Part shown: positions 1 to 12,627 of the stretch, piece after piece
Numbering within the stretch: the stretch's first letter is position 1
How the letters are laid out: each line of letters begins with the position of its first letter
Assembly: GCA_964036155.1 (NCBI GenBank)
Contig: OZ038422.1
Location: forward strand, 71,757,201 to 71,821,200
Reading direction: 5' to 3'
Source of the DNA: Diploscapter coronatus
Lineage: Eukaryota; Nematoda; Chromadorea; Rhabditida; Rhabditidae
Length of the DNA stretch: 64,000 bases
Notes under the pieces: model-generated
What the model saw: the letters and a program-made list of their open reading frames with translations, nothing else
What the model was told of the DNA's origin: nothing
Databases searched by the model: none
Translations under genes and position numbers: made by a program

Positions 1-390
1 ATGGAAATTCATGGATAAATTTCATGAAGAGTTCGTTAATTTGTGTTTACTTATGAGTTTTGAACGAATTGATAAATTTAGGAAAATGGGAAAACTCGAA
101 CTCAAACAAAATTTGTCAAATTGTCATTGAAAAGCCCTAATTAAATGAAGCTAGATTAGTTATAGAAATACTTGCCCGTAGCGCAGGTCTGAAATAATCC
201 ATCTTTGGTTAAATCTATGATTTTTCGGGAAATTCGTAAAAATATCCACATGCCACCCAAAAATGGTCATTTTGTGTGAAATAGCGTACGAAAGAGATTC
301 TCTTATCAATGTTATTTGTCCAAAGATTGCTATCTTTTTCATAGCTACGTGCTACTTTTACAAATTTCGGCTTTCCAAGAATTAACCTAC

Positions 391-3300
391 CTGATGCATG
401 TAAATCGTCTTTTCCGGATTAGCATTGAGACCCTCGAATTTCTCTTCGATATACGCTGTGGCTTCTTCATAATTTTGACCACCTGAAAGTTCAGTTTCGT
501 GCAAAATCTTATGTTTTGTGTTTCAGAATGATCAAGGGACCCCATTTGAAATTTGTATTCATGAGAAAAACACTTGCAGGAGTTTTTGAAGGGGGCAAAA
601 CTTGTGAAAAGAATGATAAAGTGAAATCAGCTATTCAAAATGTTTTAGGTTTTTTTTATCAAACCTTTACGTTCATGGTAGAATTCATGCATAATCTCTG
701 ATCTAATATCGTCAAAAATTCTTAAATAAGTTGCTATGAATGAAGCAAGAAATACGCATGTACTGTTTCTAATTTTGATGAAGTGAAAGTTATCTATGCT
801 TGTTATATTCTTCAATCAAATGGTAGGTTAATTTTATAGCCAAAATATAGTAACCCTTGTATTCCGGAAATGCAATTTTTATCGACGTTTTCTTGATTTT
901 CTCAGCAAACAAATCCTGAAATCATTTGAAAAAATCGGATAATGTTTTGCCAAAGCATACCTTTTTATTTAAGAAGAGAATCATTGAAGTATTAATGAAC
1001 CATCGACTATTGCAAATCGACTCGAATAATCGCATCGATTCGATCATTCGATTCTGAAATATGGTATTTGGAATTTTCCTAGAGCTATTATAAAAATGCG
1101 ACTAACCAACATTTTTGCTATTATTTTACCTAACATAAAGATAATTTTAAATTTATAATCTCACCGTAGTTTCATCTTCAAATAGAACTTGATCATATTC
1201 AGAAATCGCAGCAATGAAAATAATCGCATTTACATCTTCAAAACAATGAATCCATCTGAAATCAGAATTTTCAACAAAAGTGGATAAAATCAATGTTCGG
1301 ACTTTTTTCGTTCCGATCGTTGACCGCCGACGTCGAATACTCGAAAATCAACATTTTTCATTTGGAACTTGACTTCGACGATTCCGGTCGTTTTGATTCG
1401 CGACAGTAAAATGTCCTGCTCGCTGGGCCTGTAGTCAGGAGCAGCTATTCGCTCCACAGAAGCAAGAAAACTGAAGATTCCAATATTCCAATGGATAAAG
1501 TTTTCTTGTTGGAAGATAATAAATATTTTAGTAATCCAATAAAATGATTTTCGTGGGAAAAACAACATGAACATACTGAGGAGCACTTTCAGGTAGCTGA
1601 AATTCATTTCCCCTCTGTACGGCATCCGTATTGATCGCCCTGTCATTCCACAAATTTATCAGTGCTTTCGCCACTTCGGGAGTGAGTGGCTCGGATTCTT
1701 TGCCTGCTTTGACGACGTCCAAAACTACTCGGGCGTCATTCTAAAATTTGTGAAAAGTCGAATTTGAACAGTAACTTAATAAGTGATGATCGGAGTTGAG
1801 CTGTGAAAAAATTCAGTATCAATATCAACTAGAGCCTGTTACTGGTTCTTGGATTGAGTTGAAGAAATTTTAGTTTTCTAATTTTACTGACAAAATGCCT
1901 ACTTCTCTAGCAGGATTTTCGAACGGAATATTTAGCTGATTCATAGCCCTTAGAATGGTGGCCATTCCCTGGACGGTGTTGTTGAAGACGACCCCTTTCT
2001 GTTGTTCGCTTTCCTCCTGCGAAAAGCCGTGATCGTGTAGAATTCGCATCTGCTTCAGGACGGTACTTTTGCCACATTCTCCGGCTCCTGAAAGTTTATC
2101 CATAAGTTTTGACTTTCTAAAAATGGCTGAAAGTCAATGGATGATTCAAATATAGCTTCATCTGTTAATCCAGAAACTTCTAGCCAGAGTAAGGGAATTT
2201 TTTCTTGCGAATATAATTTAGCGTTCGTTCTGTATAGACTCAATGAACGCCAAATTTAAATAATAGATTTTCTTCGCAATCGTTTTTCTTAATTTTATTA
2301 AAAATATTAAATTCTCTTAGTTTGCAGCCTGATATTGAAATTCAATTTGTTCGAATCAACAGAATAACGAATTTTCAATTCGCAATTTCAATAATAAGCA
2401 CGCGATTTTCAGCTTTTGCTTTTACAGCTCCTTGTGCAGGTAAATAAGCCAATTTGTGTCGAGCGTCAGTGCTTGTCACAGGACAAATAAGGGAAAATTT
2501 AATAGAAGGCCTTTCCGCCCAGGCTTAGAGGCTTGAGTTCATATTCTACCGTCTATTATGCCACGGGGGATATTTATGATTTCTACGAGAAAAATATCTG
2601 AAGCATTTCCTTAACTTATAGTGAAATGTCTCAAATCAATAGAGAAAGGGAAATTTATTTATGCAAAAATCTGCAATTAGAAGAATTCACCAAACATCGA
2701 TGAGCACTTTCTAAATTGTCTAAAATTATCAGAGATTAAAGGGAGCATGATACTAAAGGAAATTGAAAGCGTCGAGTTTGTTTGTAAAGAATTCGCATTT
2801 TTTCCGATCAAAGATCTTCACGCTTCACTGGATTTGATCTTTTAGTTTTAAAAACATGCTTATGATCTTTTCTAAAGTCATCAAAATTTTATATGAAGTT
2901 TATCATTTGCAATTGAATTAATCTGGGGACAAATTTTCGGTGTTGAATCTAGCATTTTGATAATTCAAGCTTGAAGTGAAAATCAATCAAATTTAGCAGC
3001 CTTGCGATCTGAAATTTGCACCTGCGTTGGATTTTGGAGAACTAATAAAGTAGACAATTTCGGTCCGAGCTTTAACTGAATTGTGAAACATTGATATTTA
3101 GATGGTTTCTGAAGTAGGATAAGCGGAAAGATATTGACCCAACCCTTGGAATTATGTTGTGATTTGTTTTGGATTTTTGAAACGAATGAAAATGTATCGA
3201 TCTCTAATTTGCCTAATGCATTATTTGTTGAAAGCTTAGTTTTAGAAAATGATCAATGTTTCATTTCAATTCACAAGTTCTCAAGACTGCATTTTTAGCA

Positions 3301-3951
3301 AGCATATGACAATTTTTGTGCAGTGATGAGTGATGTGAAGCAAAATAATTTCGCGATTAGGTCATCAAACACCTCGATTTGTAGCTGGATTGTGGGTAAA
3401 TAAGTAAGTCTAAGGAGGGCTGAGAACAGAATTGTGATTCGAAATTGTAGGCTTATTTTCTGTAGACTGAGAAGTCTAACGATGCAGAAGCAGCATAACA
3501 AAATGGCAAATAAAAAGGGCATGATGAATTGGAATTTCAATGTTATTTTTGAATAGGCTCAGGGTATACACTGCTAAATGATTCATTTGTTTGCGGCAGG
3601 AGTTGTTTTCCGTTACAATTATTGACGTTTGAAGGTTTGTGTAATGACTGGTCAAGTCCAATGATTGATTTTTGAAGTAATAACTTCGGATTTGTTGTTA
3701 GTTTGGAGCAAATTTAGTCGATACTGATATAATTGAAAATTTTCTTAGGCGAAATATTGTGCCTATGCAAGCCAAATTTTCGCATTGATCATCATTGTTT
3801 TTCCGCAAAATTTACGGACAACAAAATCATTACCTAGTAGAAGTAGTTTGACGACCTTCTGCTGCGCGATATGTCCCTGCATCATTTCCTTGTCGATGGC
3901 CTTGCTCTTCAGAGCCATCTGCTTGTCCTCTGCCGATTGACAGGCACCCAT
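391..3951 (-). CDS. gpa-3: Heterotrimeric G-protein alpha subunit, GPA-3-like (3' end off window)
   Basis: Eight exons read on the minus strand: 3951-3834, 2087-1903, 1740-1577, 1470-1303, 1255-1165, 1053-961, 915-855, 482-391. They total 972 bases (324 codons). About 30 C-terminal residues, including the receptor-contact tail, lie beyond the left edge. The start is [10 protein letters not shown]: Gly2 for myristoylation and Cys4 for palmitoylation. Visible motifs are the P-loop GAGECGKST (residues 40-48), the switch I segment RIKTTG, the switch II segment DVGGQRSE, and NKKD for guanine recognition. The wording of the N-terminus, the HDHGF segment and SAPHFL match C. elegans GPA-3 as I remember it, better than ODR-3 or GOA-1; GPA-3 acts in chemosensory neurons. 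The donor after exon 4 is the weak GTCCGA. A TTTCAG acceptor at 3980 lies 28 bases before the ATG and may be a spliced-leader site. Intron 1 (2088-3833) is unusually long. Confidence 0.95.
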
Positions 3952-5541
3952 CTTTTATGGAACGTGCCCAGAATCGTACCTGAAACCTAGATTGTTGATG
4001 AAATTACGACCCGAGTTGTTGGTTGTGAAGTGCAAAGGAAATTCTTGCTGCCCGGTGTAGGTTTTCTTTCTGCACCGTCAACATTCTTGGTGCTGCCATA
4101 TTTATGTATTTTGCTAAAACTTTAAAAGATGATCGAATATAGTTCGATAACAAGTGCTGGAAAAATAAACTAAAAAATCAGTTTATCATTCCGACTAATT
4201 CAGAAGAAATAGTTCGTTATTTTGTCAAATTCGAAATCCCTACCGTTCCACGAAGTTAGGCTATCTTCCTGACTTTAGCAAACTAATAGTCCTATCCTTT
4301 TCCTTGATATTGTAGACTCCAAACTCCAAATGGCCACCTAAAAATGCGAATATTTTTGAATTTATCAAAAGTATTTATCAAGAACGAACGGAATTGTAAT
4401 TTCCGCTGCGATATTTTGCAGGCAGATCTGCCTATTTTCTTCCGAAAAGCACAATTCTGTTAGATCCTGGTATTCGACTAGCATGATATTAACAATTAAC
4501 GAGCGAAATGTGAGCATTTTATGTGGAGGTGAAAAGAGTTGGTATTTGAGCGAGCAGGAAAATTCAAAAATATCATATGGACTTTGATATGAAAATGAAA
4601 TTTCAAAAATAGTAGAAGAAACTAGGTTTGATTAGTTAGAATGAGAGATAAAACCATTGAAATATAAGATAATTAGTAGGGTGCATGTGAAAAGCTGAGA
4701 TAAATACTAATACTAAATTACGAAAATTGGTCTGTTATAATATTAAGAACATGTCAGTAACAAATTTAGAAACTTTCATACCCGCAAATGCAACTTTTTC
4801 ATTTGGGATGCGCTATATTTGGTAGAAGAATAATTTCCTTCAAGGTTATTTCAGAACCGTAAATTTTCAGTAAAAATAAGCGTGGTAATTTTTGAACAGA
4901 AAAGTTTTAGGATATAAGAAAAAAATCATAGAGACTACAAATTTCGAGACATGCGAAAGAAAAATGATAATAAGCAAATGAGATAATCACAAAGATTGTC
5001 TCATTAGATGAGCCGTGTATTGATGGGGATGTTTGGATTTAAACAAAGAAAAATGCAGAAATGGAGTTCAATAAGATCTAACTTAAAATTCCCTTCTTAA
5101 TTGCATATGGATTTACCAAAATGCCTTTCTTAACTAAATATGTAAAAAAATCCTTTGTTAGATAGTAGATTGCGGATTAAAATATCACAACGTTTCAGTA
5201 ACACATTTAAAGTGGAAATGCATTTAGGTAGAACATTGTTCATTTCGGTAATTTTCAAATGGAGACTTAATTAACTTACATTTAATTGAAACATAATAAG
5301 GTCAGCATGAAGCGAATAGGGGAAGGAGAAGAAAAAATCGAGAATCAGAACCGCAGAGTCGAAGGGAGACACTGGCATTTTGTTTTCGAAAAACAGGTGA
5401 AATTGCACGAATCTAGCCAAACCATTACAAGGAGATCATATGCAGACCTTTAGATATGGGGAAAACTAGTTTATATTTGACTACTAGGCATTGGAAAAGT
5501 AGCATTAAATTTTATCGATAACGTAACTGAATAGTATTGAT

Positions 5542-5658
5542 GGACCCCCTGTATTTACAGACGGCGCTTTTTCTTATTTCTTCTTTTTTCCTACACTCCC
5601 TATCCATCCGTAAATACAGCTGTCTGTATCGGTCATCCGTCTTTAAATACAAGGAACC
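5542..5658. repeat. Short foldback (MITE-like) element with CCTGTA-type ends
   Basis: The left end reads GGACCCCCTGTATTTACAG and the right end is its near reverse complement, with a pyrimidine-rich middle (TTCTTCTTTTTTCC). A second internal palindrome is built around AAATACAGCTGTCTGTAT. It has no coding capacity, although an open frame runs through it. The ends resemble those at 9673-9767, 14742-14876, 14938-15025 and 44051-44131. Confidence 0.6.
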
Positions 5659-5711
5659 ACATTGGCGCGTTTTCGTCGAAATTTTCAATGGGTACACTCC
5701 AGAAGCAATTC

Positions 5712-5831
5712 GGAAATGTACCAATGTCGCAAAGTCGCAACTTGAAGAGATAGTATGTAAAGTGAGAGAGCGCTTCCCTTCTCTCTTCTCATTCTATACT
5801 TACCCTATTTCCTCAAGTTGCGACATTTCAG
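5712..5831. repeat. Short inverted-repeat element
   Basis: The left arm contains GTCGCAACTTGAAGAGATAG and the right arm, reverse-complemented, contains GTCGCAACTTGAGGAAATAG. Both are bounded by GAAATGT. The loop is a purine/pyrimidine-skewed GAGAGAG...CTCTC stretch. It is about 120 bases long, next to but unlike the preceding element. Confidence 0.55.
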
Positions 5832-8800
5832 AATGGCCCATCTCAAATTTATTTAATTCGAGTGAAAATCGTTATTCTAAACATTGAGATAGCGAGAATT
5901 TTATATAAAAGGAAGAATTGGTATGTAAATTTCCTTTTAATATTTTCTTTAAATTTGTACGCGTGATATGTCTGATTTTTCAATGATGAATGAATCTACA
6001 CTTTTATGTGCAAATTCGAAATGCAGACGTTAATTAAAAAGGGAGTTAACAATAATTGGTAGATATGGCATTAATTCGTTAAATAGCAAAGCTACAATTC
6101 GATGATGTGAGGGAGGAAAATCTCGCTTTCGTGATAAGTATTGTGATTAGCATTAATAATAATGATCGGAATGATTACAAGGTTCATGGTATATTGACGA
6201 ATTCGACATTTACGTGCGATTGAACACGAATTTTGAAAAACCTATTAGTGCTAAATTTAACGAAGTTGCAGAAACTAAAAATAGCCGAATAAAGTTTTGA
6301 AATCATTGGACAGCAGCGTCAATGTTTTGAATAACGGATACAAATTTAGTAAATTTGTTGTAGGGCATTAAGTAATATTTTGAGCATTTTGAGTACGATT
6401 GCTATTTCATCTAGGCTACGTAAAATTTTTTCGACGCTGGCGTTTCGTAAAGAAATTAGTCAATTTTTGAACGCCTACAATTTTCTAGACACGCTGTGAT
6501 CGAAATATTATTGAGAGTCAAGAGTGCAGAAAGCTAAAGCTATTGATTTTCTTCAAATCTTACCTACGCAGATTAGAAATTATCTCTATTGATGAAACTT
6601 CTGATATTGGAGATAAAATGATGACAATAAATTTGAGTTGCAATAAGATAGTGAAACGGCTTGAATAGACGAACGAATTAAACATTATATGCTCTATAAA
6701 TTGGTTTTTAATCTAGCCTAAATACAAATATCGCCTTATTGGTAGAATTCGTGATATTGGACATTGAAAATGAGGTAAATGACACGATCAGGGATGTTGA
6801 CCCGAGCCCTATCCGAATCGAGTTTGCATATTGTATCACGGGTTGGGTCGTAAAATTTGATCCATCAACATTTCTGGATACAAGTTTGAAAAAGATATTT
6901 AAATAAGTTTTGAGTTACTGATTTTTGAGCCTAACCTAGGCAAATTTGAAATTTACCCGGTATTGATAGAATATTTAGATGTTGAAGATAAGAGCTGAGA
7001 CAAGATATCTAAGCGAGGCGGTTTGAATAGGGATGAAAGAAATAATAATATTGAGGCAGAGGGAGTCAATGTCAAGGAGATTAGATATTGAATAGCTTGA
7101 ATTGAATTGATATGAATAGACACAACGCACAACGTCGCGTTTATTGAGTACGTCCTTTATTCAGAATACTCCTTCACAGTCACTGACAATACCCAGATAT
7201 TAACAAATAAATGGATATCTCGATATTCATTTTTGTTATTTCATGTAATTGAAACTAAATAGTGATATTCTAGAGAAGTAAACAAATTTTACTTTCAACT
7301 TTATCACATTTCACACACACACTTTCAATAGGAACTTCAGTTGAACTTAATTTGCATAATTTAGAAAAAAAAAGTCGCATTATTGCTTTAAAAGTGGGCG
7401 TTAAATAATTTCAAAATAGAAAATTTTCAACTTTTTGCTCATAACTCGAAATTCCCCCTTTTAGACTACGGTAGTCGTAGGGGAGGAGGGACCAATAAGG
7501 AATTTGAAAAACAGTGGATTAGATGGGAAATCCTACTCAAAACGCTAGATTTAGGCCTACAAGAAGGATTTGTGACGCTCCTTCAAAGGAGGGAATTTGC
7601 TAGAAACGGAGATAGAGATGATAAGAAAGCGATGAAGGTAAGCAGAAAGGCAATAGGGGAAGGTAATAGGTAAGGGGTAAAGGAAAGGGGCAGAGGAGAA
7701 TACGATTGAATTGCCTAGGCTTGTGGCTGTGCCGAGCCGTTACCCAGGTAACTTCTACCTCACAGCCTCCACCCAACCGAATGAAAATCAGTGTCTCAGG
7801 CCTGAAAACACCGAACCGTGCACGACAAAAAGATAATCAATTTCTCTCGCCACATGATTAAACATACTCCCAACAAAAACGTCTCGAGCATAATCACGAA
7901 GCCATTTTACGCCCAACAATCTAAGCATTCTTTCAGCGCACAGACATGCTCGGCAAAATTCAAGCGAATTTTTGCCCCGATCGAGCGAAAAAGCGCGAGA
8001 AAATGATTAGAAATGCAAAAAATGAGAGCAGGAGAAACCTAATAGAGAGACTTGAAAATTGCAAACGGGACTTGCCTGGGGACGGACAATTTGACTTCAT
8101 GCGAATATCGGCGGAGTGGTCGCGATGCGTAGTTTTTCTGTAAATTTCTAGGAATATTCAGATCTAGGGAGGTGATCATCAGAGAGCCTTTGCGAACTAA
8201 TTCCAGTATTTTTCTAAACAAATTATTATCTCTAACTTATGATTAACCAAAATTATCGCCAGCATGAACTAGTGTCATAACTATCAATTCGTTTCTGCGA
8301 CATACCTCCCATGGTTTATTTTCGTCTGACGAAAATGTTCCTAGGTCTGCTGAGTATTCTAGAATTCCACAATAGTGTAAATTTGAATTGACATTATAAA
8401 ATTTAATCAATCGAATTAATTTAATTTACACTAAAATAGCATCTCATGCTACAATGATCCAATTATAGATTGTTTAATTTCGTCTGTGTTAATTAAAAAT
8501 TGCGTAGAAAATATCGTCCCTAATTTTTCGAACTCTAATAATTTCGAATCTTCATTAAATTTACGTATACGTTAATCTTGGCTATTATTTAGAAGAAAAT
8601 GATAATTATGAGCTTTAGTAATGCTTGTGCATAATAAAAAAACCTAATAATTATCTGTTGATGTTAATTTCTAGGTACATACGAAACTGTTTTGGATGTT
8701 GTAATAAATGAAATGATCTTCCTTTTCGATGTAAATACAAAGCATAGAATAATAATGACAATCTGCGTGCAAAATAATATCACAATAACACAACGTCATA

Positions 8801-9015
8801 AGTGAAAGATCATCTTACAATTAGACGTGCGAGATTTGGATTTACGTAAATTTTTAACTTGGTCTTTTCGTTTATTATCCTCTGAATTTACTATACGCAC
8901 TTTGTGAATTTAGACACCTCGATGCACCATTTTTATTTTGTATAAAATTTGTGAAACCTTAGGAATATCAATTTTCTCAAGAATTCTTTATTCATAGACA
9001 AAAATCCGAACTTCC

Positions 9016-10536
9016 TTACCAAGGATCACTTCTGTCATCGGGTTCTTTGTATTTATCCAGGCGGGATTTTTCAGTTGAATTGGGGGTTTCCGAGTTTTCA
9101 GGGACGTTTCTGAAAACTTAAAATTATTAATTCAATACCATGTTTTAATAATTTGATCCTGATGATGATGTAACAATGATCACCCCAACTTTATGGTTTT
9201 ATTTTAGTCTTAAATATTTCAAATATATGTCACATTTCATAATTCGATTATGAATTACACAATGCTCAATATAACGCAATAAATCTACAACACTCTAGTT
9301 ATTTTCGTAAATTTGTTTTATTTTCTGATATTACACCTGGTTTAGTTCAAGTTTATGCTCAACTGTTAACCAATTTAATCCAATAGAATTCATTGCATGA
9401 AAATTTGCCCGTTGTGACGTACATTTTACGCCCCTTTGAATATCGAATCAGCAAGAAATTATTAAAGTTGAAAGTGAAAAGAAAATACCAAACCTTCTGA
9501 ATCGAAATTTGTCGACCTCGTCAACTCGCTCCTCGTTGCTCTTGATTTTCGCCTCCAAATTGAATTCGCCAAACGGGAAAATCTGAAATTATTCATTATC
9601 AATAGCAAAATTTTGCACTATTAATTACCTTATTTCAACAATGGCCCTTATGAATTTTCATGTAGTTTTTTTCGAGCTCCCTGTACTAGTAACCGGGTTT
9701 TAGGATGAGAGAGTATAGGCGAAGAAAAGAAGTAGGAAAAGGAATCGATTACTAGTACAGGGGATCGTTTTTAGTAATTAGCATAATGAATGAAAGTACA
9801 AACCTTCGGCTCTTCACCGTCTTTCGTCCAATAGTTTGTCGGAATCTTGAAGCGCATTTTGCGTTGACCCTTCTGAAACAAGATTATCTTTTTTTTCGAG
9901 AATGCTGGTAAATATACCTTCATCCCATCGCCACAATCGTGTAAGAGTGCGAGCATCGGCAGATCGCCCAGAGTTTCAGTCGAACTTTCGACGGTGAAAT
10001 TGCCCTCCATATTAGTGTAGCCATCAGCGAGCAGACGGGGATACGCTAGAGTTATATTTCTGTCAGTGAAATAGTTCTTTGGAAGTCGTGTAATTTGCGC
10101 GGCTTCAACTACACTTTCCAAGAAAAAATCACTTTTGAAAGTAACAACAAGTATCAAATTGAAGCCAATGAATACGATATTTTATTGTTTAGTCATTAAA
10201 TCTACTAAATGTAAAATGATGGGACGATTATTTTTCAGTGTTTCAAAAAGGGAAAATGACGTGCGAAAGTAGAGAGACTGCTCTAGAATCATTTTTATCC
10301 CATTTGTCTCGATCTCACATTTTCGGACTTGATAATACACTCATATTGTTTCTCTTACACTTGCTCGTGTCCTGATAAAGTCGCCAAACGACTCCCGGCG
10401 CAGGAGCAGCTCCACATCTTAGCACTCCTTGGATATTGATCGAATATTTTTCAACGTTCTGTAGATTTGCCGCTAAAAATAGTGAATAGCAGAGAGCGAT
10501 TCGCAATATCGAGGGAATCATTTTCTCTAGTGGCAT
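9016..10536 (-). CDS. ttr: Transthyretin-like (TTR family) secreted protein
   Basis: Model: exons 10536-10361, 10059-9918, 9872-9804, 9582-9494, 9109-9016. The total is 570 bases, 189 residues plus stop. A signal peptide (MPLEKM or MIPSILRIALCYSL; two possible starts 15 bases apart) is followed by the family pattern: INIQGVLRCG, APGVVWRLYQD, LADGYTNMEGNF, LLHDCGDG and KGQRKMRFKIP. These match nematode transthyretin-like proteins, which are secreted. The tail is charged and low in complexity. The exon 2 acceptor at 10060 was preferred over one about 60 bases upstream because it removes a non-homologous insertion. The stop overlaps a possible donor (GGTAAGG), so a further exon cannot be excluded. 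Ligand unknown; family members include the phosphatidylserine bridge TTR-52, but this cannot be inferred here. Confidence 0.85.
9673..9767. repeat. Short foldback element in the TTR gene intron
   Basis: It lies in the intron between TTR exons 3 and 4. The left end is CGAGCTCCCTGTACTAGTAA and the right end, reverse-complemented, is CGATCCCCTGTACTAGTAAT. The centre is purine-rich. It belongs to the CCTGTA-ended family. Confidence 0.65.
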
Positions 10537-10848
10537 GCCAATAAACTATCACGGCGGAAATGATCTGATTGAGATGATGGTCACCAAATAAACAAACGAT
10601 AGCACAGATCGAAATGATAGAATTTAAGATCGTTGGTAAAACAACGAATGAAAATTGAAAAACTAATGGAATAAATTTAATTTTTCTTAATGTTAAATAC
10701 AGTCATAGCGTAATTGATAGATCCCATCCTTGATGATTTACGTTTCATTTTTTCTTATTAACATTAGAAAACCTCGATCAGAAAACTATTGTGAGCAATA
10801 TTGTCAAGTAGCAATACTCTAAGATATTACTTATTTTAAATTTATTTA
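10537..10848. promoter_or_regulatory. Shared 5' region between two divergent genes
   Basis: These 312 bases separate the start of the transthyretin-like gene (minus) from the first frame of the plus-strand PY-motif locus. They are AT-rich and have no exon. By position they should hold both promoters; I see no specific element. Confidence 0.4.
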
Positions 10849-11373
10849 TTGTTTTTAGGAATTGCTGAGAATCAATCAGTTATGTTTCGCTTCGTCAATC
10901 AATGTGCGAATAATAAGGAAGAACAAAAACCAATTCCGAAGAAAATTCGTTCATTCACTGGCAATTTATCCAGTGGAACTACGATCAAATTCGTCCCTGT
11001 GATAGCTTCGGACACTAGACTTATGAATGGAAAGGAACAAAATGTCAACACCAAGCACATTTGCATACGTGCAATGTGGTGTTACCAAGGCATAAGTCTC
11101 GAGGTATATACTATTATAAGTCATCTCATAGTTTTTACCAGTATATTATTTGGGAACTCCGAATTGCTGACTATAATGCAGGTCGAAAGTAGTTACCTCC
11201 TTCTGACATCATCATGGGCTAAATTTTCACTTTGCTAATAAATTTTACAGCTCTCTAACACGTCTGCGAACCAAAACTCAGAAACAACATATTTACCTTG
11301 GATTCTTACCCAGAACGAATCCGATTTTGAGCTTAAATTGCGAAATTTGTTCCTTGAGTCGGCTTATCGCGGA
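10849..11373 (+). CDS. Putative ectodomain exons, possibly 5' part of the PY-motif membrane protein
   Basis: Two phase-0 exons, 10849-11103 and 11251-11373, join through a normal intron (GTATAT...TTTTACAG). They give 126 residues with several N-glycosylation sites (NQS, NLS, NTS, NES). I recognise no domain. The frame ends 15 bases after 11373 (AGAGCC then TGA) if it is the last exon. A possible donor GTGATG at 11374 and a weak acceptor ...GATAG at 11630 would join it in phase to the ATG at 11631, giving a roughly 249-residue type I-like protein. No signal peptide is seen, so a first exon may be missing. A second open frame (11359-11550) overlaps the end and would be intronic. Confidence 0.35.
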
Positions 11374-11630
11374 GTGATGAGAGCCTGAGAGTGCAATTTG
11401 GTGCTGAGCTGCTGTCGCGCAAGGGGATAATCGAGTGGATTGGAGAAATCTTGGGGAGACCCGAGGAAGATCAGCTGAAGTTAGGCACTGCGTCACAGCA
11501 TCATCCCATTCTGATCCTCTCATATATTCACTCCAACAACTCGCGCCTATGAATAGCCACATCTCATACTGCTGATCATAGTCTGCTGCCCAAAAATAAC
11601 TTATTTCTATTGTTGACCCATGAATGATAG

Positions 11631-12247
11631 ATGATCACTCTATCAACGTCTTCATTGGCAATTTGCTCAATATTCATTCTGATAATCATTTCATTCCTAA
11701 TGACCATCTTGATCTGTTTGATTTGTAAATTCTACTATGAGAGTCTGCACCAAATTGACAATGTCGTGATGGACCCTTTCGCGAATTCGAGGCAGGTGGA
11801 AAAACAGAACGGGAAAGAATGCGATGTCACAGGCTATGAACCGCCTAGTAAGTTGGGGTGATTTTGGAAAGCTATTATTGTTCGTGATTTGAAGATGTCC
11901 TCAAAAATAAATGCCGTCATACTTTCAAGAGGAAAAATGAATGTGATTACAACATTTCCATATTGGCATTATTGCTTTAAAATCGTAATCTATGAATTGT
12001 TAGGTGAGAAATATTTTGAAGGAGAGGATAGAATGGAATTCTTTTAGAAAATAATTCACTTTTCCTGAAATCAATAAATTCTGAATTTTCAGTGTACACA
12101 ACCACAAATCCGCCCCAAATCATGTGTGAAATCGAAGGCGATCCGCCAGAATATTTCGAATGCGGCCGAGCGTCACCCTTGCCTTCCTACGATGATATCA
12201 TCTATCATGACCGATTGTGTTCGTCAATGCAGAACCTACTCGCATGA
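11631..12247 (+). CDS. Single-pass membrane protein with three PY motifs (Commissureless/NDFIP-like Nedd4 adaptor)
   Basis: Exons 11631-11847 and 12093-12247 (intron GTAAGT...TTTTCAG) total 372 bases, 123 residues. Residues 10-36 form one strongly hydrophobic segment with few residues before it, and the tail follows lysine 33. The tail holds PPMY (71-74), PPEY (90-93) and LPSY (102-105); the first motif is created by the splice. PPxY and LPxY bind WW domains of Nedd4-family ubiquitin ligases. The PPxY-8 residues-LPSYDD layout resembles the cytoplasmic tail of Drosophila Commissureless and vertebrate PRRG/NDFIP-type adaptors, which route membrane cargo to endosomes. Similarity outside the motifs is not apparent, so homology is unproved. 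An in-frame TAG precedes the ATG, so either this is the true start or it is an internal exon of a longer gene. Confidence 0.6.
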
Positions 12248-12627
12248 ATTTCGAGACTTATCTTGCATAGAATGCTCATTATCGGCATTTTTTTCACATT
12301 TGATACAGGTTTAAAACAATAAAGCTTTCATAATAATATTCAACTAATCACCAATTTAAAATTTATTAAATATAGTTAGAAATTGACTTTTGAGGTAATG
12401 ATCTATATACTGCAAATTGATATTCGGTGTTTATTCGTTCAGGGACGAATAATTTATCTATTTTAGTGAAAAATGTATTTAATCGAGGAAAATATAGTTC
12501 GATTTCTTCGAAAACATTATTCAAGTGATAACTGTTGTAACCGTTTGAGGGTAGACGTAAAGCAGATATAGTTTATCCTGAGTAAGTGGATACTGCATAC
12601 ATTTTGCAAACTCGCTCGCTCAGGCTC
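12248..12627. other. Non-coding flank after the PY-motif gene
   Basis: It contains the 3' region of the preceding gene (CAATAAAG about 70 bases after the stop may serve as poly(A) signal). At 12589-12630 there is a stretch similar to the left end of the inverted-repeat element at 61711-61965. No exon seen. Confidence 0.5.

Larger units (their letters stand above)
3952..9015. other. Non-coding stretch between gpa-3 and the transthyretin-like gene
   Basis: I found no convincing exon in these 5 kb on either strand; open frames are short and have no family resemblance. Two foldback elements (5542-5658 and 5712-5831) are listed separately. A somewhat GC-richer patch at about 7690-8140 has a few 60-codon frames but no splice context or recognisable protein. 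The part just above 3951 should hold the gpa-3 promoter. Confidence 0.6.

Noticed and set aside
5537..5887. 116-codon plus-strand open frame
   Set aside because: It runs straight through two foldback elements and has no splice context or family resemblance.
7818..8143. Two overlapping plus-strand frames of about 60 codons
   Set aside because: No splice signals, no conserved motif; GC is only slightly raised.
11359..11550. Second plus-strand frame overlapping the end of the ectodomain exon
   Set aside because: No donor, acceptor or start connects it to the neighbouring exons; most likely intronic.
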